Positions 9,511-19,013 of a stretch of 64,000 bases of DNA are shown here, in pieces. This DNA is from Rouxiella sp. WC2420 (GTDB lineage Bacteria; Pseudomonadota; Gammaproteobacteria; Enterobacterales; Enterobacteriaceae). A program made the translations under genes and the position numbers. A model generated the notes under the pieces. That model did not search any database. It was not told where the DNA came from and worked only from the letters and a program-made list of their open reading frames with translations. The DNA lies in contig NZ_CP165628.1 of assembly GCF_041200025.1 (NCBI RefSeq), positions 2,418,001-2,482,000 on the forward strand, given 5' to 3'. Numbering within the stretch: position 1 is the first letter of the stretch; each line of letters starts with the position of its first letter.

Positions 9511-10296
9511 TTAGCCGTGGCTGGTGAAGCGGCCAAACAGCTGGTAACGCGAGCCGGGATAAATCAGCCGTGCCGAGGTGACTACCTGATTGCCGCTCCA
9601 GGTGCGACGATGGATAAGCAGGCAGGGTTCATGCTCTTTTAACTGTAACTGGGCACTTTGTTCGGCGCTGGCGCTTACTGCCTCGACCCGATGCTCGCCG
9701 CTGGTCAGCGGTGCAACCTGCATCAGGTAGTCGTAGGGCATTCTGTTGCTGAACACGTTGTGCAGATAATCCGGGGCAGTTTTGGGATTGACATAGCGGT
9801 CTTCAATTTGCACCGGCACGTCATTTTCGTAATGAATAATCTGCGAGTAAAACATCTGTTCACCGCGGGAGATACCCAGCTGTAGCGCCTGTTCTGCATC
9901 GGCGGCACGGGCTTCGCACACCACAATCCTGCTGCAGTGGCGATGACCGCGTTCGGCAATTTCATCGGCAATATTGTGCACTTCCAGCATCGGGGTATAG
10001 GCCTTGGCTTCGGCAACAAAAGTGCCGACCCCCTGCATGCGGATGAGGAAACCTTCGCTGGTCAACTCCCGCAGTGCGCGGTTAATGGTCATGCGGCTCA
10101 CACCCAGCTCGTTGACCAGCTCGCTTTCTGAAGGTACACGCTGGTGCGGCGGCCACACACCGGTGCGGATCTGGCCAACTATTGCCTGTTTTACGCGCTG
10201 ATAAATCGGGGCGGGTGTATCGCTTATCGCCGCCGAGAGCTGCGATAAAATTTGTTGTGACACCACCTGTTGTTCGGACAACGGTTGGTCAGACAT
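9511..10296 (-). CDS. hutC: Histidine utilisation repressor, GntR family
   Basis: The HutC repressor, a GntR/HutC-subfamily DNA-binding protein whose inducer is urocanate. It has 261 residues from the ATG at 10296, which has an AGGTGAG ribosome site; a GTG three codons upstream is possible. The winged helix (about 35-100) has the signature [35 protein letters not shown] and the wing GVGTFVAE. The C-terminal UTRA domain (about 105-255) includes [28 protein letters not shown]. It is divergent from hutF and upstream of hutIG, and four matching operators lie across the locus. The nearest operator to its own promoter is in the hutC-hutF gap, which would allow autoregulation. Confidence 0.93.
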   Translation of the reverse strand: MSDQPLSEQQVVSQQILSQLSAAISDTPAPIYQRVKQAIVGQIRTGVWPPHQRVPSESELVNELGVSRMTINRALRELTSEGFLIRMQGVGTFVAEAKAYTPMLEVHNIADEIAERGHRHCSRIVVCEARAADAEQALQLGISRGEQMFYSQIIHYENDVPVQIEDRYVNPKTAPDYLHNVFSNRMPYDYLMQVAPLTSGEHRVEAVSASAEQSAQLQLKEHEPCLLIHRRTWSGNQVVTSARLIYPGSRYQLFGRFTSHG

Positions 10297-10385
10297 GCCA
10301 CTCACCTCACTTATTAGTCAATTTAACTGCGCTATTTGTTAAAAAAAGCAACATCGGCAGTTTACAGATTTCATTGCCGTATGTA

Positions 10386-10399
10386 TATGTATAGACAAG
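10386..10399. promoter_or_regulatory. HutC operator between hutC and hutF
   Basis: ATGTATAGACAA at 10387-10398 differs by one base from the operators at 9401 and 12710. It lies 91 bases before the hutC start on one side and 84 bases before the hutF start on the other, so it can serve both divergent promoters. Confidence 0.7.
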
Positions 10400-10482
10400 C
10401 TGTTCAGGAAAGTCTCAAAAGTCGAAAGATTTTTAATCACAGGTCAATTTTTAGATCAATTAACTTACACCGGGAACTTGCC

Positions 10483-11850
10483 ATGCCTGCATTTTTTGCT
10501 TCTCGCGCCTTGCTGCCCCATGGTTGGGCCCACGACGTTCGTCTTGAAGTCAACGCACAGGGTTTTATCACTGAAGTACTGGTCAGCGCCAGCAGTGAAG
10601 GGTGTCAGTTACTCTCGGGAGCGGTGGTTCCGGGCATGCCAAATTTGCATTCTCACGCTTTCCAGCGAGTCATGGCGGGTCTCGCCGAGGTAGCGGGTAA
10701 TCCACAGGACAGCTTCTGGACCTGGCGTGAACTGATGTATCGTATGGTTGGCCGCCTGACGCCCGAGCAGGTCGGGGTGATTGCCCGTCAGCTGTATATC
10801 GAAATGCTGAAAGGCGGCTATACCCAGGTCGCGGAGTTTCATTATCTGCACCACGACCCGTTGGGCAATCCTTACGCTAATCCAGGAGAGATGACCGCTT
10901 ACCTGAGCCGTGCCGCCGAACAGGCGGGGATTGGCCTGACCCTGCTGCCAGTACTTTACAGCTATTCTGGTTTTGGCGCACAGCCGCCGCAGCCCGGCCA
11001 GCGTCGCTTTATCCAAAATACCGACAGTTATTTGCAGCAACAGCAGATTATATCCCAACAAATCAAAGGCATTACCACCCAGAATCAAGGCCTCTGTTTC
11101 CACTCCCTGCGCGCCGTTTCCCAGCAACAAATGCAGCAGGTGCTGGCCAGCAGCGATGCAAGTTTGCCGGTACATATTCATATCTCGGAACAGGTCAAAG
11201 AGGTTAATGACTGTGTAGCCTGGAGCAGCCAGCGGCCCATTGCCTGGCTGTTTGACAAGTTTGAGGTCAACGGACGCTGGTGCTTGATTCACGCGACCCA
11301 TCCCGATCAGGACGAGCTTAAACAGCTGGCGTTGAGCGGGGCGGTGGCCGGTCTCTGTCCAACCACGGAAGCCAATCTCGGCGATGGCATTTTCCCCGGG
11401 GTTGATTATCTGGCGCAGAACGGCTCGTGGGGCATTGGTTCCGACAGTCATGTTTCCCTAAACGTGGTAGAGGAACTGCGCTGGTTGGAGTACGGGCAGC
11501 GGCTGCGCGATACCCGTCGTAACCGTCTGGTAACTCACGAGCAGCCTTCGGTGGGAGACCTGCTTTATCGTCAGGCTCTGGCAGGCGGAGCACAGGCCTG
11601 CGGCGTCATGATTGGCAAGCTGGAAGCGGGTTATCGCGCTGACTGGCTAGTTTTGGACGGAGAATGCCCGTATTTAGGCGCAGCGCAGGACGGCGAATTG
11701 CTCAATCGCTGGCTGTTTGCAGGCACAGCGGCGCAGATTCAGGACGTGTGGGTCGCAGGAGAGGCTAAGATTATTGCAGGCCGCCATGCGCAACAGACAG
11801 AAGCGGCGGCGGATTTTCTTGCCTTGCTAAAACTCCTGAGTCAGGAGTAG
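10483..11850 (+). CDS. hutF: Formimidoylglutamate deiminase
   Basis: Deiminates N-formimino-L-glutamate to N-formylglutamate and ammonia, step four of the pathway, feeding HutG. It has 455 residues from the ATG at 10483; the open frame extends 49 codons further up but that part crosses the operator at 10387-10398 and has no family similarity. Amidohydrolase motifs: GMPNLHSHAFQRVMAG (HxH metal ligands), GGYTQVAEFHYLHHDP, PVHIHISEQ, LIHATH, GLCPTTEANLGDGIFP and GIGSDSHVSLN. It is followed eight bases later by hutD, so the two are cotranscribed. It is divergent from hutC. Confidence 0.94.
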   Translation: MPAFFASRALLPHGWAHDVRLEVNAQGFITEVLVSASSEGCQLLSGAVVPGMPNLHSHAFQRVMAGLAEVAGNPQDSFWTWRELMYRMVGRLTPEQVGVIARQLYIEMLKGGYTQVAEFHYLHHDPLGNPYANPGEMTAYLSRAAEQAGIGLTLLPVLYSYSGFGAQPPQPGQRRFIQNTDSYLQQQQIISQQIKGITTQNQGLCFHSLRAVSQQQMQQVLASSDASLPVHIHISEQVKEVNDCVAWSSQRPIAWLFDKFEVNGRWCLIHATHPDQDELKQLALSGAVAGLCPTTEANLGDGIFPGVDYLAQNGSWGIGSDSHVSLNVVEELRWLEYGQRLRDTRRNRLVTHEQPSVGDLLYRQALAGGAQACGVMIGKLEAGYRADWLVLDGECPYLGAAQDGELLNRWLFAGTAAQIQDVWVAGEAKIIAGRHAQQTEAAADFLALLKLLSQE

Positions 11851-11858
11851 GAGTCTTT

Positions 11859-12458
11859 ATGAGTTTTGCTTCAACGATTCACAACACTTTGAGCTTTTTT
11901 AATATTGACGATTTACCTGTCACCCCCTGGCGCAACGGCGGCGGCGAAACCCGTGAGATCATCAGCACGCCAGAAGAAGCCAGCGATTTTAACTGGCGGG
12001 CCAGCATTGCCACCATCGCTCAGGATGGGCCGTTTTCAGCCTTCCACGGCATCGATCGTTCAATCACTTTGTTGACCGGTGAGGGGGTTCATCTGTTTTC
12101 CAAAAACCAGGTTGACCACTATCTTACTACCCCCGCCGAGCCTTTTGCCTTTTCCGGTGACCTGACGCTGAGCGCAGAGCTTACCGGCGGCACCACCACT
12201 GATTTTAATATCATGACTCGACGCGGCACCTGTCGTTCAGTGGTCAGCGCAAAAAATAACGATTTTTGCGCGCCGTTGTTAATGGGCGGCGTGCTGCTGA
12301 TTCTAAAAGGCGAATGGGAATTGCAGGGCGAAAAATTACTCACTGCCAATCAGGGCGTGGTCTGGGATAACGGGCAGGACGTGACCTTAGAATTGCTGCT
12401 GCACGCTAAAAGTAAAGATTGCCTGTTGCTATGGGCGGCTATTCTGCCGCTGTATTGA
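11859..12458 (+). CDS. hutD: HutD/Ves family protein
   Basis: A small cupin-fold protein of 199 residues in the HutD/Ves family. The family hallmark near the N-terminus is present as LPVTPWRNGGGETREI, followed by FNWRASIATIAQDGPFSAFHGIDRSITLL, matching other HutD proteins. HutD is not an enzyme of the pathway; published work on Pseudomonas proposes a governor role, limiting hut expression by sensing N-formylglutamate, but this is not established for this organism. It starts eight bases after the hutF stop with the ribosome site AGGAG and so belongs to the hutF-hutD operon. Confidence 0.88.
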   Translation: MSFASTIHNTLSFFNIDDLPVTPWRNGGGETREIISTPEEASDFNWRASIATIAQDGPFSAFHGIDRSITLLTGEGVHLFSKNQVDHYLTTPAEPFAFSGDLTLSAELTGGTTTDFNIMTRRGTCRSVVSAKNNDFCAPLLMGGVLLILKGEWELQGEKLLTANQGVVWDNGQDVTLELLLHAKSKDCLLLWAAILPLY

Positions 12459-12560
12459 TTTCTGCGGTGCTGATGAATACGAGGGTTTATTGCGACCCCG
12501 GCTTTTTGATGCAATCCCGCTCGCTGCGCCAAAATAGCGCGGCAGCTGCACTGAATTAAA

Positions 12561-12610
12561 CCGTAGCGCCAGACGCTGGATCTTTGCGGCCAGCAATTAA
12601 TCCGCTACGG
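12561..12610. repeat. Inverted repeat downstream of hutD
   Basis: CCGTAGCG (12561-12568) and CGCTACGG (12603-12610) form perfect 8-bp arms; the enclosed sequence has a further small CCAG/CTGG pairing. It lies between hutD and the transporter promoter. It could end the hutFD transcript or be a protein site. There is no T-run, so a classic terminator is unlikely. Confidence 0.35.
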
Positions 12611-12676
12611 CATAAAGAGGATAGATTTTACGCCGCTCGGTCGGACTTTAGCGGCATTCCTGATGCGACTTAAAAC

Positions 12677-12691
12677 TGGCACAAACTTTGC
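12677..12691 (+). promoter_or_regulatory. Sigma-54-type promoter of the hut transporter
   Basis: TGGCAC at 12677-12682 and TTGC at 12688-12691 match the -24/-12 elements of RpoN promoters, with exactly ten bases between the invariant GG and GC. The predicted start site is near 12703, just before the HutC operator at 12709-12722, a good position for repression. I did not recognise an NtrC or CbrB enhancer site upstream. RpoN-dependent hut transcription is known from Pseudomonas; here it is inferred from the motif alone. Confidence 0.6.
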
Positions 12692-12708
12692 GTCAATTAA
12701 GTCGCTAG

Positions 12709-12722
12709 CTTGTATAGACAAG
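12709..12722. promoter_or_regulatory. HutC operator upstream of the hut ABC transporter
   Basis: CTTGTATAGACAAG is a 14-base near-perfect palindrome, identical in its 12-base core to the site upstream of hutI. It is followed at once by AATAGACAG, a possible extra half-site. It lies 70 bases before the binding-protein start codon and places the transporter in the HutC regulon. Confidence 0.78.
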
Positions 12723-12792
12723 AATAGACAGTGGCGCGGTCACGATGTGACAGTCCAATATTCCAGACAGGTACTTTCGACAGGAGTGGCAA

Positions 12793-13791
12793 ATGAGCAA
12801 TGTGTTTTCCAAAGCCGTACTGAAAAAATCCTTCACCTTACTGAGTGTGGCTGTAACTCTGGGCTGCGCCAGTGCGGGCGCTGCGCTGGCGGCAGACACC
12901 CCGGTCGCTATCGGTATTTCTGGCTGGACAGGTTTTGCTCCTCTGACGCTGGCGGATAAAGCCGGCATCTTCAAAAAAAACGGGTTGGACGTTACGCTAA
13001 AAATGGTGCCGCAGCAGTCGCGCCATCTGGCTATCGCTTCCGGTTCGCTGCAATGTGCTGCCACTACCGTCGAGACTTATCTCACCTGGAACGCCGCCGG
13101 GGTGCCAATCAAGCAAATCGTTCAGCTTGATAAATCCTACGGCGCGGACGGTATCGCGGTACGTCAGGGCATCAACAAGATTTCCGATCTCAAGGGTAAG
13201 ACGATTAGCGTCGATGCTCCGGGAACCTCCTCTTATTTTCTGCTGGCGTGGATGCTGGATAAAAACGGCATGACCATGAAAGACGTCAAGCTGGCGACGC
13301 TTGGCCCGGACGCCGCAGCGCACGCCTTTATTGCCGGTCAAAACGATGCGGCAGTAACCTACGAGCCTTACCTGTCTTCGATTCGCCAAAGCCCGGACAA
13401 AGGCAAGATCCTGGCCACCACGCTGCAATACCCGATGGTGATGGATACTCTTGGCTGCACGCCAGCCTTCCTGGAGAAAAATCCCGCAGCGGCGCAGGCG
13501 TTGGTTAATAGCTATTTCGACGCGCTGGCGATGATTAAACAAGACCCGGACAAGTCCAACGAAATCATGGGCGCGGCGGTGAAAGAAACCGGCAAGCAGT
13601 TTGCTGAAGAGTCGAGCTATCTGCGCTGGCAGGATCTGGATCAAAACAAGAAATTCTTTGGCGGAGAAATTACCAGCTTCAGTAAAGAGGCGGCTACGCT
13701 GTTGACGCAAATGAAGATTTTGCGCAAAACGCCGGATATCAGCACTTTATTTGACCCGCAGTACGTCAATAACGCCACGGTAGCGAAATAG
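12793..13791 (+). CDS. NitT/TauT-type ABC transporter substrate-binding protein in the hut locus
   Basis: A periplasmic binding protein of 332 residues from the SsuA/TauA/NMT1-like group. A Sec signal peptide covers about residues 1-34, ending in AGAALAAD. Family features include ISGWTGFAPLTLADKAGIF near the mature N-terminus, and SDLKGKTISVDAPGTSSYFLLAWML. It heads a three-gene transporter operon behind a sigma-54-like promoter and a HutC operator, so its ligand should be histidine, urocanate or another imidazole. NitT/TauT proteins usually bind sulfonates, nitrate or pyrimidine precursors; the hut assignment rests on context only. The ribosome site AGGAG precedes the ATG. Confidence 0.85.
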   Translation: MSNVFSKAVLKKSFTLLSVAVTLGCASAGAALAADTPVAIGISGWTGFAPLTLADKAGIFKKNGLDVTLKMVPQQSRHLAIASGSLQCAATTVETYLTWNAAGVPIKQIVQLDKSYGADGIAVRQGINKISDLKGKTISVDAPGTSSYFLLAWMLDKNGMTMKDVKLATLGPDAAAHAFIAGQNDAAVTYEPYLSSIRQSPDKGKILATTLQYPMVMDTLGCTPAFLEKNPAAAQALVNSYFDALAMIKQDPDKSNEIMGAAVKETGKQFAEESSYLRWQDLDQNKKFFGGEITSFSKEAATLLTQMKILRKTPDISTLFDPQYVNNATVAK

Positions 13792-13814
13792 CGATTAACA
13801 GGAGGGTAGCTTTG

Positions 13815-14693
13815 ATGCAACGAACTGTCAGTGATGCACCACGGGTCCCGTCCGCAACAGATGGCCGCGAGCCGGCTCCATTGCCGGCAAGCAAAAAGGT
13901 CTCGCATAATCCGTTAATGGTGCCGTTGCGCCCGGTTGCCGCTCGCCAGCGCTGGTTCCTCGGTTTCTGCTTTTTTGTGGTCTTTTTTGCCGTCTGGGCG
14001 CTGGCGACGTTTACCGGTCTGGTTTCACCGACGTTTCTGGCAAATCCGGCCAGTATGCTGCAAGAAGGTTGGCTGCTGTTTACCCAGTTCGACTTTGCTA
14101 GCGATATCGGCATGACGGTGTGGCGCGTACTGGGCGGCTTTATTCTGGCTGCGATCATTGCCGTTCCACTGGGTATCTTGATGGGTTCCTACAAACTCAT
14201 TGAGGCATTTTTCGAGCCGTTTGTGTCGTTTTGCCGCTATCTGCCCGCCTCAGCCTTTGTGCCACTGCTGATCCTTTGGGCCGGCATCGGTGAAATGCAA
14301 AAGATTCTGGTGATTTTTATCGGCTCGTTTTTCCAGATTACTTTGATGGTGGCGGTCACTGTCGGTGGGGCGCGACGTGACCTGGTCGAAGCTGCCTATA
14401 CCCTTGGGGCGACAAACAAAAGCGTTGTGCGCCGAGTGATTATTCCCGGAGCCGCGCCTGAAATTGCCGAGCTGCTGCGCCTGGTGCTGGGCTGGGCGTG
14501 GACCTACGTGATTGTCGCCGAACTTATCGGCTCCTCCAGCGGTATCGGCCACATGATTGTCGACAGTCAGGCGATGCTTAATACCGGACAGATGATCTTC
14601 GGCATTATCGTCATCGGCTGCATCGGCCTGCTGTCTGATTTCCTGTTTAAAGCGGCCAACCGCCGCCTGTTTATCTGGAGCTCATTCAAATGA
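13815..14693 (+). CDS. NitT/TauT-type ABC transporter permease in the hut locus
   Basis: An inner-membrane permease of the SsuC/TauC type, 292 residues, with about six hydrophobic segments and an N-terminal cytoplasmic tail of roughly 40 residues before the first helix. The EAA-type loop that contacts the ATPase is visible as EAAYTLGATNKSVVRRVIIPGAAPEI. The ATG at 13815 is chosen over the preceding TTG because AGGAGG is correctly spaced from it. Its TGA overlaps the ATPase ATG (ATGA at 14690-14693). It belongs to the HutC-controlled transporter operon; substrate as for the binding protein. Confidence 0.88.
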   Translation: MQRTVSDAPRVPSATDGREPAPLPASKKVSHNPLMVPLRPVAARQRWFLGFCFFVVFFAVWALATFTGLVSPTFLANPASMLQEGWLLFTQFDFASDIGMTVWRVLGGFILAAIIAVPLGILMGSYKLIEAFFEPFVSFCRYLPASAFVPLLILWAGIGEMQKILVIFIGSFFQITLMVAVTVGGARRDLVEAAYTLGATNKSVVRRVIIPGAAPEIAELLRLVLGWAWTYVIVAELIGSSSGIGHMIVDSQAMLNTGQMIFGIIVIGCIGLLSDFLFKAANRRLFIWSSFK

Positions 14694-15475
14694 TTCATCC
14701 CAAACTGAGTGTTCGTCAGGTTGAACGCATTTTTACCGGCCCGAAGGGCGAAAAAACTCAGGCGCTGCTGCCGGTGGATTATCAGGTCAACGAGAATGAT
14801 TTTATTACCATTCTCGGGCCTTCCGGCTGTGGTAAGTCAACCTTGCTAAGGATTGTGGCTGGTCTGGATCAGCCGACGCGCGGCGAAGTGTGGCTCGACG
14901 GCGAGCTTGTCGATGGCCCCGGCGCAGATCGCGGCATGGTGTTTCAAAGCTACACGCTGTTTCCCTGGCTTAGCGTGCAGCAAAATATTTGCTTCGGGTT
15001 GCAGGAGCGCGGCGTCTCCAAGGCGGCGCAAAAAGAACGCAGTGACTATTTTATCAATAAAGTGGGGCTGCGGGGGTTCGAACATCATTTTCCGCGCCAG
15101 CTTTCAGGCGGTATGCAGCAACGCACGGCGATTGCCCGTGCGCTGGCCAATGATCCCAAGGTTTTATTGATGGATGAACCGTTTGGCGCGCTGGATAACC
15201 AGACGCGAGTCATGATGCAGGAACTGTTGTTGTCGATCTGGGAGTCGTCGCGAAAAACGGTGCTGTTTGTCACTCACGACATTGATGAAGCCATTTTTAT
15301 GGCTAATAAAGTGGCGATATTCAGCGCGCGTCCGGGCCGGATTAAAACTGAGGTGCCGGTGGATTTCCCGCATCCGCGTGATTATCGGCTGAAAACCTCG
15401 CCAGAGTTTATGGCGCTGAAGGCCACAGTGACTGAAGAAATTCGCGTCGAGACCTTGCAGGCGCAGGAACATTAG
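14690..15475 (+). CDS. NitT/TauT-type ABC transporter ATP-binding protein in the hut locus
   Basis: The ATPase subunit, 261 residues, of the SsuB/TauB type. Walker A is GPSGCGKST (about residues 43-51), Q-loop [14 protein letters not shown] signature LSGGMQQR, Walker [13 protein letters not shown], and switch histidine in FVTHDIDEA. The C-terminal part has the [21 protein letters not shown] tail common in this subfamily. It overlaps the permease by four bases and ends the operon; a strong hairpin follows before hutH. Confidence 0.92.
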   Translation: MIHPKLSVRQVERIFTGPKGEKTQALLPVDYQVNENDFITILGPSGCGKSTLLRIVAGLDQPTRGEVWLDGELVDGPGADRGMVFQSYTLFPWLSVQQNICFGLQERGVSKAAQKERSDYFINKVGLRGFEHHFPRQLSGGMQQRTAIARALANDPKVLLMDEPFGALDNQTRVMMQELLLSIWESSRKTVLFVTHDIDEAIFMANKVAIFSARPGRIKTEVPVDFPHPRDYRLKTSPEFMALKATVTEEIRVETLQAQEH

Positions 15476-15600
15476 TCTTGTCAGCTTGAATAATTGATTT
15501 ATCGGTGGCCGCGATCAGAGCCACAAAAATTGAATCTCAGGTGCGCAAAGTCCTTGCCTGAGCAGGAACTTATCGGCGGGGTAATCCCGCACACGGTCTG

Positions 15601-15630
15601 ATTTCCCGGCAGAATGTAGTGCCGGGAAAT
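15601..15630 (+). terminator. Hairpin between transporter operon and hutH
   Basis: ATTTCCCGGCA (15601-15611) and TGCCGGGAAAT (15620-15630) are perfect 11-bp arms around an 8-base loop, followed by TGTTT. It lies 125 bases after the ATPase stop and just before the hutH operator, so it probably separates the transporter transcript from hutHU. Confidence 0.65.
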
Positions 15631-15642
15631 TGTTTCACTCAA

Positions 15643-15656
15643 CTTGTCTATACAGG
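15643..15656. promoter_or_regulatory. HutC operator upstream of hutHU
   Basis: TTGTCTATACAG at 15644-15655 is the reverse complement of the other sites with one mismatch. It lies nine bases before the hutH start codon and overlaps the region of its ribosome site, so HutC bound here could block both transcription and clearance. Confidence 0.7.
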
Positions 15657-15664
15657 AATAGATT

Positions 15665-17215
15665 ATGGCTTCTTCATCCACCGAGTTGACACTTTGCCAC
15701 TTGCAGCCGGGTCAGGTTGGCCTGTCGACACTGCGTAAGATTTATCAGGGCAATGTGCGCATAGAACTAGCGGATTCCGCTCGCGCCAAGGTGCTGGCTT
15801 CCCAGGAAATAGTGCAGCAGATTGTCAGTCAGGGTCGCGTGGTGTATGGCATCAACACCGGTTTTGGCAAGCTGGCACAAACCATGATCCCGGCAGAACG
15901 ACTGGCAGAACTGCAGCGCAATCTGGTGTTGTCACACAGCGTGGGGATTGGTGAGGACTTGCCTGATAACGTGGTGCGCCTGGTGATGGCCACCAAGGTG
16001 CTGAGCCTGTCGCGCGGCCATTCAGGTATCCGTATTGAAGTCATCGAGGCGTTGATTGCGCTGTTCAACGCCGGTGTAATGCCGTGTATCCCGGAGAAAG
16101 GTTCGGTAGGCGCATCTGGGGATTTGGCACCGCTGGCGCATCTTTCATTAATGCTGATTGGCGAGGGGGAAGTCCGCGTCAATGGGGTGAAAGTCTCGGC
16201 CGTGGAAGGCTTGGCCACCGTGGGTCTTAAGCCATTTGTATTGGGGCCAAAAGAAGGATTGGCGCTGTTGAACGGCACCCAGGTTTCCACTTCGCTGGCG
16301 CTGCGCGGTCTGTTCGAAGGCGAGCGCGTATTTGCCGCCGGGCTGGTGGCGGGGGCGCTGTCTTTGGAAGCCATTAAAGGTTCGGTAAAACCTTACGATG
16401 CGCGTATTCACGAGGCGCGCGGTCAGGAAGGACAAATCGCCGTGGCCGCAGCCGTTTCAGCACTCTTGGAAGGTAGTGACATTGTCACTTCTCATACGCA
16501 CTGTGGACGGGTGCAAGACCCGTATTCTATCCGCTGCGTGCCGCAGGTCATGGGTGCATGTCTGGATAATCTCAAACACTCGGCAAAAATATTGCAGATT
16601 GAAGCCAACGCCGCGTCGGATAACCCGCTGGTATTTGCCGAAAACGGTGACGTGATTTCCGGCGGTAACTTCCACGCCGAACCCGTAGCCTTTGCTGCCG
16701 ATATTATCGCGCTGGCGGTAGCCGAGATTGGGGCCATTTCCGAACGTCGCCTGGCATTGTTGCTCGACACCGGCCTGTCAGGGCTACCGGCATTTCTGGT
16801 CAATGACGGCGGCGTAAACTCCGGCTTTATGATAGCGCAGGTTACCGCAGCCGCGCTGGCCTCCGAGAACAAATCACTGGCGCATCCAGGCAGCGTAGAC
16901 AGTCTGCCAACTTCGGCCAATCAGGAAGATCACGTGTCGATGGCGACCTACGCCGCGCGCCGTCTGGGTGATATGTGTTTCAACACCGCCGTAGTGGTGG
17001 GAATAGAGGCCATGGCCGCAGTGCAAGGCATCGATTTCAATCGCCCGCTGCAAAGTTCGGCAATTATAGAAGGGGAAATTCGCGCCGTGCGTGAACGTGT
17101 GGCCTTCCTTGAGCGAGACCGCCTGATGGCACCGGATGTCGAAAGCATGCGTCTGTGGGCAGGCCGTGAAAACTGGCCAGCGGCGGTGCAGGCACTGCTG
17201 CCAAGCTTCATTTAA
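15665..17215 (+). CDS. hutH: Histidine ammonia-lyase
   Basis: Converts L-histidine to trans-urocanate and ammonia, the first step of the pathway. It has 516 residues, slightly longer than the usual ~510 because of a short N-terminal extension. The electrophilic MIO cofactor forms from the Ala-Ser-Gly in [15 protein letters not shown] (about residues 150-152). Other hallmarks are [11 protein letters not shown] with the catalytic Tyr, [10 protein letters not shown], and NFHAEPVA, and [17 protein letters not shown]. The ATG at 15665 is preceded by AGGAA. It is followed by hutU after 36 bases, so hutH-hutU form an operon controlled by the operator at 15643-15656. Confidence 0.97.
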   Translation: MASSSTELTLCHLQPGQVGLSTLRKIYQGNVRIELADSARAKVLASQEIVQQIVSQGRVVYGINTGFGKLAQTMIPAERLAELQRNLVLSHSVGIGEDLPDNVVRLVMATKVLSLSRGHSGIRIEVIEALIALFNAGVMPCIPEKGSVGASGDLAPLAHLSLMLIGEGEVRVNGVKVSAVEGLATVGLKPFVLGPKEGLALLNGTQVSTSLALRGLFEGERVFAAGLVAGALSLEAIKGSVKPYDARIHEARGQEGQIAVAAAVSALLEGSDIVTSHTHCGRVQDPYSIRCVPQVMGACLDNLKHSAKILQIEANAASDNPLVFAENGDVISGGNFHAEPVAFAADIIALAVAEIGAISERRLALLLDTGLSGLPAFLVNDGGVNSGFMIAQVTAAALASENKSLAHPGSVDSLPTSANQEDHVSMATYAARRLGDMCFNTAVVVGIEAMAAVQGIDFNRPLQSSAIIEGEIRAVRERVAFLERDRLMAPDVESMRLWAGRENWPAAVQALLPSFI

Positions 17216-17251
17216 TCTGAAAAAATTAAACTCATCATGAAGGAGTGAGCA

Positions 17252-18934
17252 ATGAATTCACCGCAGAAAACCGCCGTTGCCCGTGTCGTTCGCGCCCCGC
17301 GTGGCACAGAGTTGAGCTGTCAGAACTGGTTGATCGAAGCGGCTTACCGCATGATTCAAAACAATCTCGACCCAGACGTCGCCGAACGCCCTGAAGATTT
17401 GGTGGTGTACGGCGGGATTGGCAAAGCCGCGCGTAACTGGCCAGCATTTGAAGGGATCTTGCAAAGCCTGCGCACGCTGAAAGAGGATGAAACGCTGCTG
17501 GTTCAATCTGGCAAACCGGTTGGCGTATTCCGCACTCACACGGATGCGCCGCGGGTGCTGATTGCCAACTCCAATCTGGTACCGCACTGGGCCAACTGGG
17601 ACCATTTCCACGAGCTGGATAAAGCCGGACTGATGATGTATGGCCAAATGACTGCCGGTTCATGGATTTATATCGGTGCGCAGGGCATTGTGCAGGGGAC
17701 TTATGAGACCTTCGCCGAAGCCGGTCGCCAGCATTATGACAGCAACCTGCGCGGCAAGTGGATCCTGACAGCGGGTCTGGGCGGCATGGGCGGCGCGCAA
17801 CCGCTGGCCGGTGTACTGGCCGGAGCCTGTGTGTTGGCGATTGAGTGTCAGGAATCGCGCATCGATTTTCGCATTCGCACCCGTTATCTCGACTATAAGG
17901 CTTACACCATCGAAGAGGCGCTGACGATGATAGAAAAAGCCTGTGCCGAGAACATAGCCATCTCCGTCGGTTTGCTGGGCAACGCGGCTGAAATCATGCC
18001 GGAGTTGGTGAAACGCGCGCAGCAGGGCGGTTTACGTCCCGATATCGTTACTGATCAGACCTCGGCACACGATCCGCTCAACGGCTATCTGCCAGAAGGC
18101 TGGAGCCTCGAACAGTGGCAAAAGACGCGCGAATCCAATCCACAGTCAGTGGTGAAAGCCGCGCGTGCCTCAATGGCAGTTCACGTTCAGGCGATGCTGG
18201 ATTTCCACGCCATGGGCATTCCGACCGTGGATTACGGCAACAATATTAGGCAAGTGGCAAAAGACGAGGGTGTGACCAATGCCTTTGATTTCCCTGGATT
18301 TGTCCCGGCGTATATTCGCCCGCTGTTCTGCGAGGGCAAAGGTCCGTTCCGCTGGGTGGCGCTGTCTGGCGATCCGGAAGATATTTATAAGACTGATGCC
18401 AAGCTTAAAGAGTTATTCCCGGATAACGCTAACCTTATCAACTGGCTGGACATGGCGCGCGAGCGTATTGCTTTCCAGGGGCTGCCAGCACGTATTTGCT
18501 GGTTGGGGCTGGGCGAACGGCACATTGCGGGTCTGGCATTCAACGAAATGGTGCGCAACGGCGAGCTCAAAGCGCCGGTAGTTATTGGTCGCGATCATCT
18601 GGATACCGGCTCTGTTGCTTCTCCAAATCGTGAAACCGAGGCGATGAAAGATGGATCTGACGCGGTTTCAGACTGGCCGCTGCTCAATGCCTTGCTAAAC
18701 ACCGCGGGCGGTGCAACGTGGGTCAGCCTGCACCACGGGGGCGGAGTGGGCATGGGCTTTTCGCAACATGCAGGTATGGTGATTGTTTGCGACGGGACCC
18801 TGGAAGCGGATGCTCGTCTGGCGAGAGTATTATTTAATGACCCGGCTACAGGCGTTATGCGCCACGCCGATGCAGGCTATGAGCAGGCAATGGAATGCGC
18901 CAAAGAACACGACCTTAATTTGCCCATGCTATAA
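17252..18934 (+). CDS. hutU: Urocanate hydratase
   Basis: Hydrates urocanate to 4-imidazolone-5-propionate using tightly bound NAD+, step two of the pathway. It has 560 residues, the normal length. Conserved features: [13 protein letters not shown], the segment [15 protein letters not shown] for NAD binding, [32 protein letters not shown] with the conserved Cys, and the C-terminal [22 protein letters not shown]. The ribosome site AAGGAG lies before the ATG. It is the second gene of the hutHU operon and is followed by a strong terminator. Confidence 0.97.
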   Translation: MNSPQKTAVARVVRAPRGTELSCQNWLIEAAYRMIQNNLDPDVAERPEDLVVYGGIGKAARNWPAFEGILQSLRTLKEDETLLVQSGKPVGVFRTHTDAPRVLIANSNLVPHWANWDHFHELDKAGLMMYGQMTAGSWIYIGAQGIVQGTYETFAEAGRQHYDSNLRGKWILTAGLGGMGGAQPLAGVLAGACVLAIECQESRIDFRIRTRYLDYKAYTIEEALTMIEKACAENIAISVGLLGNAAEIMPELVKRAQQGGLRPDIVTDQTSAHDPLNGYLPEGWSLEQWQKTRESNPQSVVKAARASMAVHVQAMLDFHAMGIPTVDYGNNIRQVAKDEGVTNAFDFPGFVPAYIRPLFCEGKGPFRWVALSGDPEDIYKTDAKLKELFPDNANLINWLDMARERIAFQGLPARICWLGLGERHIAGLAFNEMVRNGELKAPVVIGRDHLDTGSVASPNRETEAMKDGSDAVSDWPLLNALLNTAGGATWVSLHHGGGVGMGFSQHAGMVIVCDGTLEADARLARVLFNDPATGVMRHADAGYEQAMECAKEHDLNLPML

Positions 18935-18976
18935 AAGGTGACGCGGTCACTTAATCTCAACGGGAAAGCGTAAAAT

Positions 18977-19004
18977 AATCCCCCTGTTCGTCATCAGGGG
19001 GATT
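18977..19004 (+). terminator. Terminator after hutU
   Basis: AATCCCCCTG (18977-18986) and CAGGGGGATT (18995-19004) form a perfect 10-bp GC-rich stem with an 8-base loop, followed by GATTAACGTT. It lies 43 bases after the hutU stop and just before the convergent holin-like gene. Confidence 0.8.
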
Positions 19005-19013
19005 GATTAACGT

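Noticed and set aside
10336-10482. N-terminal extension of HutF
   Set aside because: It would translate through the HutC operator and promoter region and has no counterpart in HutF proteins.
10609-11451. Leftward 280-codon frame opposite hutF
   Set aside because: Antisense shadow of a high-GC gene; no ribosome site or recognisable domain.
12997-13710. Leftward 237-codon frame opposite the hut binding-protein gene
   Set aside because: Antisense shadow; the plus strand encodes an intact family member with signal peptide.
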